Origin: JBOFGK01 sp051649085
GTDB taxonomy: Bacteria > Bacillota_I > Bacilli_A > UBA3375
Assembly (NCBI GenBank): GCA_051649085.1
Contig: JBOFGK010000011.1
Coordinates: forward strand, 1 to 53,938
Length of the DNA stretch: 53,938 nucleotides
Direction of reading: 5' to 3'
The number at the start of each line of letters is the position of its first letter. Position 1 is the first letter of the stretch. Shown here one piece after another: positions 41,751 through 50,707 of this stretch. Both the position numbers and the translations under genes were made by a program. Below the pieces are notes generated by a model, which was given only the letters and a program-made list of their open reading frames with translations, was not told the DNA's origin and did no database searches.

Positions 41751-43181
41751 TTATTTTTTATAATTTGAATATTTTTGATTATATCGAAAATATTTAGCGC
41801 TATAGTCTTGATTTGGAACAAAGGTTTTACTTTCAGCTATAATTATTGAACAGATATCACTAATTGCTAATTTTTCATAGCCTGATTTTGCTAATATACA
41901 TGCCCCAAAAGCAGGACCTTGTTCAGTATTTCTTACATAAATTTTTCTTTGAAATATATTTGCTAATATTTGTAACCATACAGTGTTCTTGCTTCCACCA
42001 CCTGTCACATTTATTTTTTTTATCTCTACTAAATTCATTGAATCATAAATTTGCTTTAAGCAAAAACTTACACCTTCTACGATACTTCTCGTCATGTCAT
42101 TTTGAGAATGATGTATTGATAAGCCTTCAAACGAGCCTCTTATATCATTATTATTAATTGGTGAGCGTTCACCATTTAGATAAGGATAGAAAAATAACGA
42201 TTCTTCAAATTTGGTCATTAATAATTCTTTTTCAAGGCTTGTGTAATCTGTTTTTTGTAAAACTGTTTCATACCACCAACTTAAAGAACCTGTCGCATTT
42301 AGCATTACGCCCATTGTCATAAATTTTCCCGTTGCATCACAAAAGGAATGGAGTTCTCCTTTTTCATTTTTGAAAAATTCATCTCTCGGAGAAAATACAA
42401 CCCCGCTTGTACCTAATGAAATATTAATTTCACCTTCACTTATGCAACCAGTTCCTAAGGCTCCAACAGCTTGATCACCACCACCAATTACAACATTTAT
42501 ATCATAATCTAACGCTAATAATTTTTTAATATGCTCAGCGATTTGTCCAATTTGTTGATTACTTTCATAGATTGTTGGTAAAAGATCTAGATTAATATTA
42601 AGTATTTTCAACATTTCTTTTGAATATTCTTTATTTTTAACATCAAAAAATAATGTGCCTGATAAGTCCGAAACATCGGAACAAAAGTTATTTGTTAACG
42701 AGTAGGCTAAGAAATCTTTTGGGAGCATTATTTTTTTAATTTTGAGAAAATTATCAGGTTCATGTTCTTTTAACCATAATAACTTAGGAGCTGTAAAGCC
42801 AGTAAGGGCATAATTACCTGTCCATTTAATTAATTTATCCTTACCAATACAATTATTCAAATAATCACATTGTTTAGTTGTTCTTTGATCATTCCAAAGA
42901 ATCGCAGGTCTAATAACATTATCATTTTCATCAAGAATTACTAATCCGTGCATTTGACCGGAAAAACTAATTGCTTTAATTTCACTAGATGTAGTGATAA
43001 GACATTTTTTTAAAAGATAATACATAGCATCTAACCATTGTGTTGGAGATTGTTCTGACCAACCATTCTCATTTATCTCGACTGAATATTCTTTACTAAA
43101 AGAATTAATAATTTTCAAATCATCATCGACTAAAAGTGCTTTTATACTAGAAGTTCCTAAGTCGATTCCTATGTATGCCAT
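41751..43181 (-). CDS. xylB: Xylulokinase
   Basis: This 476-residue FGGY-family kinase phosphorylates D-xylulose. It has IGIDLGTSSIKALLVDD, the substrate motif SFSGQMHGLV, ILWNDQRT, GGGDQAVGALGTG with the catalytic Asp, and NVTGGGSKNTVWLQILANIF. GQMHG is the mark of xylulokinases. It is the last gene of the xyloside operon; its ATG overlaps the xylA stop and it has no separate ribosome site, which suggests translational coupling. Confidence 0.95.
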   Translation of the reverse strand: MAYIGIDLGTSSIKALLVDDDLKIINSFSKEYSVEINENGWSEQSPTQWLDAMYYLLKKCLITTSSEIKAISFSGQMHGLVILDENDNVIRPAILWNDQRTTKQCDYLNNCIGKDKLIKWTGNYALTGFTAPKLLWLKEHEPDNFLKIKKIMLPKDFLAYSLTNNFCSDVSDLSGTLFFDVKNKEYSKEMLKILNINLDLLPTIYESNQQIGQIAEHIKKLLALDYDINVVIGGGDQAVGALGTGCISEGEINISLGTSGVVFSPRDEFFKNEKGELHSFCDATGKFMTMGVMLNATGSLSWWYETVLQKTDYTSLEKELLMTKFEESLFFYPYLNGERSPINNNDIRGSFEGLSIHHSQNDMTRSIVEGVSFCLKQIYDSMNLVEIKKINVTGGGSKNTVWLQILANIFQRKIYVRNTEQGPAFGACILAKSGYEKLAISDICSIIIAESKTFVPNQDYSAKYFRYNQKYSNYKK

Positions 43182-44497
43182 TATTTACAATTGTAAATAT
43201 ACTGATTTACAATCGATTCTAAATATTCTTGACGACCTGAATCATTTATAATAGGAAGTTCTTTTTTGGCATATAATGCTAGTTCTTCTAGTGTAGTATT
43301 TTTTTCTAAAATATCTTTTCCAATTCCTCTTTCATAGGATTCATATCTCTTTTTCACAAAATCACTTAAAACATTATCTTCAATTAATTTATGTGCAACT
43401 TTAAGCCCCCACGCAAGATTGTCCATTCCCGCAATATATGATAAAAATAAGTCATCATCGTTAAATGAAGCGCGACGAACTTTTGCATCAAAATTTAAGC
43501 CTCCACACTCTAGTCCGCCATTTAGTAAAATTTCATGCATGATATAGACAGCATCATAAATATTTGTTGGAAATTGATCAGTATCCCAACCTAGTAAAAC
43601 ATCACCATAATTTATATCAACACTACCAAGCATTTTATTTTCTCTTGCAACTACTAGTTCATGATGGATACTATGACCTGCTAAAGTTGCATGATTAACT
43701 TCTAAATTTAATTTAAACTCTTGATCTAAATTATATTTTTTTAAAAAACCAATAACTGTACTTGCATCAAAATCATATTGGTGTTTTGTAGGTTCCATTG
43801 GTTTTGGTTCAATGAAAAGACCACCAGAAAAATTGATTTTTTTCGCATAATTTGCTGATAGTTCTAACATAGTCGCTAAATTATCAAGTTCTAAACTCAT
43901 ATTTGTATTTAATAAGGTATCATAGCCTTCACGACCACCCCAAAAAACATAACCTTCTCCATTTAACCGGTTTGTTATATCAAGAGCATTCTTGATTTTT
44001 GCAGCAGTATAGGCAAATACATCTGCATTGCAACTCGTAGCAGCCCCGTGTACAAACCGTTGATTAGAGAAAGCATTAGTAGTTCCCCATAATAATTTTA
44101 TTCCTGTTCTTTTCATTTCTTTTTCAATTTCCGAAACAATAATTTCTAGCAAGTTTTGATTTTCTTGTAAACTACCTGTTTCTGGGATTAAATCGACATC
44201 ATGAAAACAAAAATATTTAATTGATAATTTTTCCATGAATTCAAAAGATGCTTTAACGCGATTTATAGAACGTTCAACAATATCGACATCACTGTCCCAA
44301 TGACGTTTCATTGTGTCTTCACCGAATTGATCGGTACCCATCGCATTAAATGTGTGCCAATAACTCATTGCAAATTTTAAATGTTCGCTCATTTTCTTTT
44401 CACCGATAATTTCATTTTCATTATACTGTTTAAAGGAAAATGGATTTGTTGAATTTGGTCCTTCATAATTTATTTTACTTACATTAAAGTAACTCAT
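43181..44497 (-). CDS. xylA: Xylose isomerase
   Basis: The 438-residue enzyme converts xylose to xylulose. The catalytic His and Asp stand in YFCFHDVDLIPE, the metal-binding segments are FIEPKPMEPTKHQYDFD and LEVNHATLAGHSIHHEL, and GSVDINYGDVLLGWDTDQFPTN is typical of the class II (long) form. An ATGGAGG site precedes it. It forms a pair with xylB downstream of the PTS genes. Confidence 0.97.
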   Translation of the reverse strand: MSYFNVSKINYEGPNSTNPFSFKQYNENEIIGEKKMSEHLKFAMSYWHTFNAMGTDQFGEDTMKRHWDSDVDIVERSINRVKASFEFMEKLSIKYFCFHDVDLIPETGSLQENQNLLEIIVSEIEKEMKRTGIKLLWGTTNAFSNQRFVHGAATSCNADVFAYTAAKIKNALDITNRLNGEGYVFWGGREGYDTLLNTNMSLELDNLATMLELSANYAKKINFSGGLFIEPKPMEPTKHQYDFDASTVIGFLKKYNLDQEFKLNLEVNHATLAGHSIHHELVVARENKMLGSVDINYGDVLLGWDTDQFPTNIYDAVYIMHEILLNGGLECGGLNFDAKVRRASFNDDDLFLSYIAGMDNLAWGLKVAHKLIEDNVLSDFVKKRYESYERGIGKDILEKNTTLEELALYAKKELPIINDSGRQEYLESIVNQYIYNCK

Positions 44498-44510
44498 ATT
44501 ACCTCCATTT

Positions 44511-44990
44511 TTATAATTCTTTGAATGTTATTAGACTTGCATCATCACCAGGAACCATTATTGCAGTAAATTTAACTTGCTTTGCTTCTAATGTTTTACA
44601 AGCTTTTAATTCATCTTGTGTTAAATTAACGTTTGGTCTAATACTCAAAGTATCATTTCTTCCTTGTAAATTTCCGATGTTTATTTCTTTAATTTCTAGT
44701 CCTGATTCCAGTAATTTCAAGGCATCTATTGGTGATTTTAAAACAATAAAGACTCTTTGTCCAACATATTTATCTGCATTAATATTATCGACCGCTTTTT
44801 TAATTGTTAAAATTGAAGAACTTACATTTGAGGGAGTTGCCATTCTCAAAACTGATTTTTGTAATTCATTTTCATATATTTCATCGTTAATAACCATTAT
44901 CCGACTTGCATTTAAATTATTACACCAAAAATTAGCTACTTGTCCGTGGATTAAACGATCATCAATTCTTATATGAATTATTCCTTTCAT
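44511..44990 (-). CDS. PTS system mannose-family IIB component
   Basis: This 159-residue cytoplasmic protein carries phosphate from IIA to the incoming sugar. The phosphorylated residue is His15 in IRIDDRLIHGQV, the mark of mannose/fructose/sorbose-family IIB. AAGGAG precedes the ATG. Gene order is IIC-IID-IIA-IIB, upstream of xylA, so the system should serve a xylose-containing sugar. Confidence 0.94.
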   Translation of the reverse strand: MKGIIHIRIDDRLIHGQVANFWCNNLNASRIMVINDEIYENELQKSVLRMATPSNVSSSILTIKKAVDNINADKYVGQRVFIVLKSPIDALKLLESGLEIKEINIGNLQGRNDTLSIRPNVNLTQDELKACKTLEAKQVKFTAIMVPGDDASLITFKEL

Positions 44991-45003
44991 GTTACTCCTT
45001 TCA

Positions 45004-45375
45004 TTAAAATTTTTTTATACTTCCTTTTGCAATTTCAATAATTTTTTCAAGTGAATCAGCTTTATAATCATTTTGAATTGTGATTATTTCTAATAATAAC
45101 GGTAAATTAACACCACCTATTATTTCAATATCTCGTTCCTTTTTCAATAAAACCGATAAATTAAAAGGTGTTCCACCAACTAAGTCAGCAAGCACAATTA
45201 ATTTTTTATCTAGTTGATCATAAATTTCTTCTATTTTGTGCTCTAATTGTTCCATTGAAGTTTCTTTATCAAAATTTATACAAATTAATTTATGTTGTTT
45301 ACCCGCTATTAATTCAAGTGAACTTTGCATCGCAGTAGCAAAAGTTCCATGTCCTACAATTAAAATATCAAACAT
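45004..45375 (-). CDS. PTS system mannose-family IIA component
   Basis: The 123-residue protein accepts phosphate from HPr on His9, in ILIVGHGTFATAM. VLADLVGGTPFNLS and GVNLPLLLEI are the other family landmarks. It is a separate IIA, not fused to IIB. AAGGAG precedes it. Confidence 0.94.
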   Translation of the reverse strand: MFDILIVGHGTFATAMQSSLELIAGKQHKLICINFDKETSMEQLEHKIEEIYDQLDKKLIVLADLVGGTPFNLSVLLKKERDIEIIGGVNLPLLLEIITIQNDYKADSLEKIIEIAKGSIKKF

Positions 45376-45383
45376 TTATCTCC

Positions 45384-46187
45384 TTATTTTAAAATTCCAA
45401 AGTAACCTAAAATTATGGCAATAATCATTATAGCAATAATTAAATAGATTGGTTTTATTTTTTTACCTAAACAAAAATAGACTACTGTAACTAAAATAAT
45501 TGGTAACATTCCAGGTAAGATATCATCTAAAATTTGCTGACCTTCCAAAATAAAATCATCTTGTGTAAATTGAAGAGCAACATTTATTTTGATTACTGAA
45601 GGGATTAAAGCACCTACAACCATCAAACCGAGGATAGATACAGATGCTGAAATTTGTTTCATTTTATTTTCTAATTTCATGACTAAACTAGATCCATGTG
45701 TATAACCCATTTCGAAAAGTGGAAAACTTAATGCTTTTAAAATAATAGATACGATAATCCAAAGGATTATTCCAAATGGACTACCATTAATAGCCATATT
45801 TGCGGCAATTGCTCCAAAAATTGTCCATGGAATAACGACAAATAAACTGTCTCCCATTCCTGCTAGTGGACCCATTAGTCCAGTTTTTATATTACTAATT
45901 GCTTCTAAGGAATTATTTTTTTCAATTTCTTCAATTCCAATATTTACTCCTATTATATACGGAGCAATCCATGGATTTGTATTGAAAAATAATAAATGAT
46001 TTCGTACAGCAATTTGTAATGCATCTTCATCGTTTTTGTGTATGACTTGTAAAAAAGGTAACATAGTGTAACAATATGCTAAAGCTTGCATTTTTTCATA
46101 ATTTGAGGAAATACTACTAGTAAAAATCCAACGATACAATACTTTATATCTAACTTTTTTGGTCACTTTAATTTCATTCATCTTCAT
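45384..46187 (-). CDS. PTS system mannose-family IID component
   Basis: This 267-residue membrane subunit works with IIC as the sugar channel. LYRWIFTSSISSNYEKMQALAY, NTNPWIAPYIIGVNIGIEE and GLMGPLAGMGDSLFVVIPWTIFGA are typical of IID. It begins within the last 14 bases of the IIC gene. Two starts are close together, at 46187 and 46181; AGGAG lies 3 and 9 bases before them. Confidence 0.94.
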   Translation of the reverse strand: MKMNEIKVTKKVRYKVLYRWIFTSSISSNYEKMQALAYCYTMLPFLQVIHKNDEDALQIAVRNHLLFFNTNPWIAPYIIGVNIGIEEIEKNNSLEAISNIKTGLMGPLAGMGDSLFVVIPWTIFGAIAANMAINGSPFGIILWIIVSIILKALSFPLFEMGYTHGSSLVMKLENKMKQISASVSILGLMVVGALIPSVIKINVALQFTQDDFILEGQQILDDILPGMLPIILVTVVYFCLGKKIKPIYLIIAIMIIAIILGYFGILK

Positions 46188-46938
46188 CAGCTCCTAACAT
46201 TACTGGTTCATTTTGTTTTGATTTGTAGATTATTAAGGCGATTGCAATCGCGACAATTGAAACACCTAAAATCGTTACATTCATATAAACTACTAAAACA
46301 AAACCAATTAAAATATAACTAAGATAATCTTTTACTGGTAAATATCGTAATAACAGTCCAATTCCAACAGCTGGTAACATACCACCAGCAATTGTTAAGC
46401 CGGAAATTATCCACTCAGGTGTATTATCTAAAATTGTATTAATAAAATTAATACCAAAGACAACTGCTAGCAAAACTGGAATTCCTGTTGTTAAAATCGT
46501 TAAAATAAATCCTAAAAATTGCATTCTACCAATTGTTTTATATTGGCGTTGCTCCACAGCTTTTTCGGCACGATTAACAAGTAAAATACCTAACGTATTT
46601 CTGATTACATCTAATTGAACCATTAATAAAGCAACTGGGATCCCGATTGTAATCCCAATTGCGGGATCCTGCTTTGTTGCAATTGTTATAAAAGTTGATA
46701 TAATTGCTGCAGTTTGATAATCAGGTACTGATGCCCCACCGAAATTACTAATCCCAAGTGATAATAACTGTAAAGAACCACCTATGAATAAACCGGTTGT
46801 TACATCACCTAATATTAAACCAACAATAAAACCGGCTGTAACTGGTTGATAAGTACCTAACATTGTACTATTTTTTTCATAATTAATGAATGCTCCATAA
46901 ATTACTACTAAAATCATTTGCCATAATTGTATTTCCAT
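46174..46938 (-). CDS. PTS system mannose-family IIC component
   Basis: The 254-residue membrane subunit forms the substrate-binding channel. It has the family pattern GLILGDVTTGLFIGGSLQLLSLG, GGASVPDYQTAAIISTFI and AGGMLPAVGIGLLLRYLP, with about eight hydrophobic segments. AAAGGA precedes the ATG, 11 bases after the alpha-xylosidase gene ends. The mannose family is broad in specificity, so the sugar is inferred from the neighbours only. Confidence 0.94.
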   Translation of the reverse strand: MEIQLWQMILVVIYGAFINYEKNSTMLGTYQPVTAGFIVGLILGDVTTGLFIGGSLQLLSLGISNFGGASVPDYQTAAIISTFITIATKQDPAIGITIGIPVALLMVQLDVIRNTLGILLVNRAEKAVEQRQYKTIGRMQFLGFILTILTTGIPVLLAVVFGINFINTILDNTPEWIISGLTIAGGMLPAVGIGLLLRYLPVKDYLSYILIGFVLVVYMNVTILGVSIVAIAIALIIYKSKQNEPVMLGADEDE

Positions 46939-46948
46939 ATTTATCCTT

Positions 46949-49003
46949 TCATTTAAAATCTGATAATAAAGGTAATTTTTTTCCTATTTTATCATTTGTA
47001 TAAAACACTATAATTTCATCGAGTGGTGCATCAATTGTATACTTTTTACCACCTTCAAAAATTTCATTTGTATTTGCATTAATCCATTGATTGCCTGTTG
47101 GTAGATAAACTTCTCTTGCTCGTAATTTATAATCGTGAATTGGAGCTACTAAAATATTACGACCAAACATGTATGTAAATTCAGTTTCCCAAGCGATTAA
47201 ATCATCTGGATAATCATAAAATAATGGACGCATTAGTGGGGCACCAAATTCGTGAGCCTGGTGCATTAAATTACTAATATAATCTTTTAATGCATCCCTA
47301 ATTTTTAAAAATTTCTTGAATACTTTTTGATTTTTTTCGCCATATGACCATATTTCATTGTCATTACCGCTACTACACTGTCCACCTCTTACATTAGAAA
47401 TTATTTGCTTATGTGGTTGCCTATCTCCATGTAATCTTAAGATTGGTGAAAAACAGGCATATTGAAACCATCTTATCATTAATTCTCTAAATTCTGGATC
47501 ACTATTATTTCCACCATGAAAGCCACCTATATCGGTTGTCCACCATGGGATTCCAGCGATCCCAACATTTAATCCAGTGTTAATTTGATTTTTGAACGCT
47601 TTAAAACTAGAATCAATATCACCAGACCATAATAATGCTCCAAATTTTTGACTTCCTACCCAGGCACATCTTACTAAAGAAACTGTGTCTTTTACTTCAT
47701 TTTGAACTAATCCATCATAAATCATTTGTGTATAATCTCTTGGATATAGATTTCCTATTTCTAATACTGATCCTTTTGAATATCTATAAATATCATAATC
47801 ATATACCATATATCCGGGTTCAGTTACATCTAACCAAAATAAATTGATGCCTTTAGTCATATAATTATCTTTTAATTTTTGAAAAACAAAATTTCTTGCT
47901 TCTGGATTAGTTGGATCAAAGTAGACCAAATTACCAAGTTGTTGCATCGTCATTCTGACACCACGATCACAACTAACTAGGAATCCTTTTTCTAAAAATT
48001 CTTGATAATTGATAGAATTTGTTGAAATGGTTGGCCAAACTGAAATCATAATTTCAATCCCCATAGCTTTCAATTTAGTTACCATTTCTTTGGGATTTGG
48101 CCAAAACTCGTTATCAAAATCAAAATTACCTTGTTCAGTCCAATGAAAAAAGTCAATAACAATTACAGAAGGTTTAATCCCAACTTTTTCATATTCCTTG
48201 GCAATTTGCATAACCTCCTCTTGTGTCTGATAACGCATTTTACTTTGCCAAAGACCTAAAAATTTATCTGAAATTTTTGGAACTGTACCAACTACAGCTG
48301 CATAATTTTTTATAATTTTTTCAGGAGTTTCATCACTAGTAATCCAATAATCTAAAATTTTTGTACTTTCTAATTTCCATTCTGTTATATTTTTTGCAAA
48401 AGTTACTTTTCCGATAGCAGGGTTGTTCCATAAAAACCCATAACCAAGATTTGATAAATAAAACGGGATTGTACATTGGGAATTTCTTTGAGCTAATTCA
48501 ATCACTGTATTCTTTAAGTCTAAATAATTCTCTTGATATTGACCCATTCCGAATATTTTTTCATTTTTATTTGCTTCAAACCGACAAGTAATAGCAAAGT
48601 TATCCCCATAACCTGGTTTGTATTCTCTTGATTTTAGTTTTAGTGTTGATGAAAAATCATTAGTTTGTTCGAGATTTACATCTTCATTTCCAGTATCATT
48701 TACTACAGCCCGTAATCTTATATATTCTTCAAGTAATATTTCCCCATTATTATTTTTAAAAACAATTGAGTTTCTGTTTGTTATAGTCGCATTAATTTTT
48801 CCATTATAGATAGTCCGTCCATCTTGTGAAAATTTTATTGTTGTTGTTTTAATTTCACTTTCTTCCAATAATCCAAATTGATTTTCTGGCATTTCATTCA
48901 AAATAGTCGCTCTTATTCGTAAACTATTTTCTCCACAACCTTCAATCCAGAGTATTTCTTTATCATATTGGAAAACTAACTTGTCATTTATAATAGTAAC
49001 CAT
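46949..49003 (-). CDS. GH31 family alpha-xylosidase (or related alpha-glycosidase)
   Basis: The 684-residue hydrolase has the GH31 N-terminal beta domain, then the barrel with WQSKMRYQTQEEV, VIDFFHW and the nucleophile Asp392 in NLFWLDVTEPGY. The acid/base Asp462 lies in LLWSGDI, and IPWWTTDIGGFHGG follows. These match the alpha-xylosidase side of GH31. No signal peptide is present, so it acts inside the cell on imported oligosaccharide. The ATG at 49003 follows AGGAG by 5 bases; an ATG at 49018 overlaps the same site. It is the first gene of the operon with PTS, xylA and xylB, which supports release of xylose, for example from isoprimeverose. Confidence 0.88.
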   Translation of the reverse strand: MVTIINDKLVFQYDKEILWIEGCGENSLRIRATILNEMPENQFGLLEESEIKTTTIKFSQDGRTIYNGKINATITNRNSIVFKNNNGEILLEEYIRLRAVVNDTGNEDVNLEQTNDFSSTLKLKSREYKPGYGDNFAITCRFEANKNEKIFGMGQYQENYLDLKNTVIELAQRNSQCTIPFYLSNLGYGFLWNNPAIGKVTFAKNITEWKLESTKILDYWITSDETPEKIIKNYAAVVGTVPKISDKFLGLWQSKMRYQTQEEVMQIAKEYEKVGIKPSVIVIDFFHWTEQGNFDFDNEFWPNPKEMVTKLKAMGIEIMISVWPTISTNSINYQEFLEKGFLVSCDRGVRMTMQQLGNLVYFDPTNPEARNFVFQKLKDNYMTKGINLFWLDVTEPGYMVYDYDIYRYSKGSVLEIGNLYPRDYTQMIYDGLVQNEVKDTVSLVRCAWVGSQKFGALLWSGDIDSSFKAFKNQINTGLNVGIAGIPWWTTDIGGFHGGNNSDPEFRELMIRWFQYACFSPILRLHGDRQPHKQIISNVRGGQCSSGNDNEIWSYGEKNQKVFKKFLKIRDALKDYISNLMHQAHEFGAPLMRPLFYDYPDDLIAWETEFTYMFGRNILVAPIHDYKLRAREVYLPTGNQWINANTNEIFEGGKKYTIDAPLDEIIVFYTNDKIGKKLPLLSDFK

Positions 49004-49038
49004 ACATTCTCCTATCATTTTTTGTTTCTTGTAATAAG

Positions 49039-49069
49039 TATAACATACTTAGTTGTATAATACAACTAA
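49039..49069 (-). promoter_or_regulatory. xyl operon promoter and XylR-type operator
   Basis: On the minus strand TTGTAT and TATACT are 17 bases apart, and TGT makes an extended -10. A perfect 21-base palindrome at 49049-49069 has arms TTAGTTGTAT and ATACAACTAA around one central base and covers the -35 and most of the spacer. The TTAGTT...AACTAA frame matches Firmicute XylR operators. Repressor binding here would block the operon directly. Confidence 0.8.
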
Positions 49070-49142
49070 ATAAAGTAATTAATTACTAAATTATATTTAT
49101 TTAATATTTTGTCATTATTCCCAATGGGTCATTTTTTTATTA

Positions 49143-49148
49143 TATAAT
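49143..49148 (+). promoter_or_regulatory. -10 element of xylR, giving a leaderless transcript
   Basis: TATAAT directly precedes the coding sequence; the usual start 7 bases downstream would be the A of the ATG at 49155. No -35 is evident. CCCAATGGG, a short palindrome, lies about 15 bases upstream. Confidence 0.5.
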
Positions 49149-49154
49149 ATGTAT

Positions 49155-50252
49155 ATGAAAAATTTAAATATAAATAGTAAAAAAATCCTTAATATTATTG
49201 CTAACTACAAACAAATTTCTCGAGCAGAAATTTCGAGAATGCTTAAAATAGAAAAATCAACTACATCATATTTAGTTGACAATTTAATTAAAAATAACAT
49301 TGTTTGTTATGGAAACGAAATTCAATCACCACTTGGTAGAAACGCTAAAGAAGTAATTGTCAATCCAGATTGCTTTGATAATATAGTAATCAATTTAGGT
49401 GAAACAAAAATGACTTTTTATGTCACTAATAGTATAGGAGAAGTAAAAAAAAAATATGAAGATATTCCGATATATAAAGATAACATTATATTAGAAAAAG
49501 TTATATTTGCTGAGTGTGAACTTTTAGTAAAGCAATTTAAAAACATTAAAAATATCATGATTGGATTTCATGGTATGGTAAATTTAGAAGAAGACTTTTC
49601 ATTTTCACCTTTTTATACGATTAATATTAAAGCTTTAGTTTCTGATTTAATATCTGAATTAAATGTTAATTGCTATGTGGAAAATGAAGCAAATTTATTA
49701 ACGTTAGGACTTTATGACAAGACTTTAAATAAAACCTTTTTAGGAATCCATATTAATAGTGGTATAGGTGCAGGTATTGTTCAAGACTCCAAAATATTGA
49801 CAGGTCAAAATGGTTTTGCTGGAGAATTTGGTCATCAAATAATATATATAGATGGACTTAAATGTAATTGTGGCAACAACGGATGTATTGAAAAATATTG
49901 TTCTGAAACTTCGTTATTAAAAAAGATGAGTACATATCTTGGATACGAGATATCTCAACAACAATTTATTGAATTTATTGAAACTGAAAATGATGATATT
50001 ACTAAAATAATTAAAGAGACAATTAAGGAACTTTCGGTAGGAATTAATAATATTCTATTGATTTTGGATACAGGAACCTTATATATTTCTAGTGAACTAT
50101 ATTCGCAAATACCTTATTTTAAAGAAGAATTAATTTCAAATTTACATTCCAAAAACATCTCATTGAATGAAATAATAATTGATGCTTTTTCAGAAGAAAA
50201 TTTCATTAAAGGCTCATGTAAAAAAATTTTTATGTTGTATTTCAAATTGTAA
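49155..50252 (+). CDS. xylR: ROK-family transcriptional repressor (XylR-like)
   Basis: This is a winged-helix repressor joined to a ROK sugar-binding domain, 365 residues from the ATG at 49155. The helix-turn-helix is in ISRAEISRMLKIEKSTTSYLVDNLI. The ROK part keeps the zinc motif, with GEFGHQI followed by CNCGNNGCIEKY. It is divergent from the xyl operon, with a XylR-type palindrome between, so it most likely senses xylose or a glycoside. TATAAT ends at 49148, only 6 bases before this ATG, and there is no ribosome site, so the mRNA is probably leaderless. An ATG at 49149 would lie upstream of the expected transcript start. Confidence 0.88.
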   Translation: MKNLNINSKKILNIIANYKQISRAEISRMLKIEKSTTSYLVDNLIKNNIVCYGNEIQSPLGRNAKEVIVNPDCFDNIVINLGETKMTFYVTNSIGEVKKKYEDIPIYKDNIILEKVIFAECELLVKQFKNIKNIMIGFHGMVNLEEDFSFSPFYTINIKALVSDLISELNVNCYVENEANLLTLGLYDKTLNKTFLGIHINSGIGAGIVQDSKILTGQNGFAGEFGHQIIYIDGLKCNCGNNGCIEKYCSETSLLKKMSTYLGYEISQQQFIEFIETENDDITKIIKETIKELSVGINNILLILDTGTLYISSELYSQIPYFKEELISNLHSKNISLNEIIIDAFSEENFIKGSCKKIFMLYFKL

Positions 50253-50368
50253 AAGTTGATTAGATTGATCGCGCAATCAGTTTTAGTTTTGAAAAATAAA
50301 GCATTTAATAATTTTAAAAGCAATACTTTGGATGATTTGCCTCGCAAATAGAATTGATAAAAAAGACA

Positions 50369-50395
50369 CAATCTAAAAATTGTGTTTTTACTTTT
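50369..50395 (+). terminator. Terminator downstream of xylR
   Basis: ACACAAT and ATTGTGT pair around CTAAAA and are followed by five T. It lies about 115 bases after the xylR stop. Confidence 0.7.
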
Positions 50396-50424
50396 GGTTT
50401 AGAACTATTTTATACATATAAATT

Positions 50425-50488
50425 AAATAAACAGTTGTCTTCAAATAAAACAAATAAACAGTTGTATTCATATAGATAAAATAAACAG
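50425..50488. repeat. Three 27-base-period tandem repeats
   Basis: AAATAAACAGTTGTCTTCA at 50425-50443 recurs as AAATAAACAGTTGTATTCA at 50452-50470, and its first ten bases recur at 50479-50488. All starts are exactly 27 bases apart. A different 15-mer, GAAAGAATCAAGAAA, occurs twice at 50533-50547 and 50603-50617. The region 50253-50637 holds no gene. Confidence 0.75.
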
Positions 50489-50637
50489 AAGCAAAGTTCT
50501 GAACAAAAATAATTTAAATGAAAAAAGTCAAGGAAAGAATCAAGAAATACGTCTAATTTTCACAAAAATGTCTCCTAAGTTAATTTGTAGAAATTCCACG
50601 TGAAAGAATCAAGAAAAGAATCTTATTTATCTAAACA

Positions 50638-50646
50638 TGATATAAT
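50638..50646 (+). promoter_or_regulatory. Extended -10 promoter of rarA
   Basis: TGATATAAT is an extended -10 about 60 bases upstream of rarA. There is no clear -35. Confidence 0.45.
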
Positions 50647-50707
50647 ACATATATAGTTTATTTAACCGAAAAAATAAATGATTAAATCAATATGTGAAAG
50701 GAGGAAA

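Noticed and set aside
41864..42157. Plus-strand frame within xylB and similar frames within the GH31 gene
   Set aside because: They are low-complexity shadows of minus-strand coding sequence, with no ribosome sites.
50425..50488. Possible CRISPR array from 27-base-period repeats
   Set aside because: The units are contiguous tandem repeats with no unique spacers of proper length, and no cas gene is nearby.
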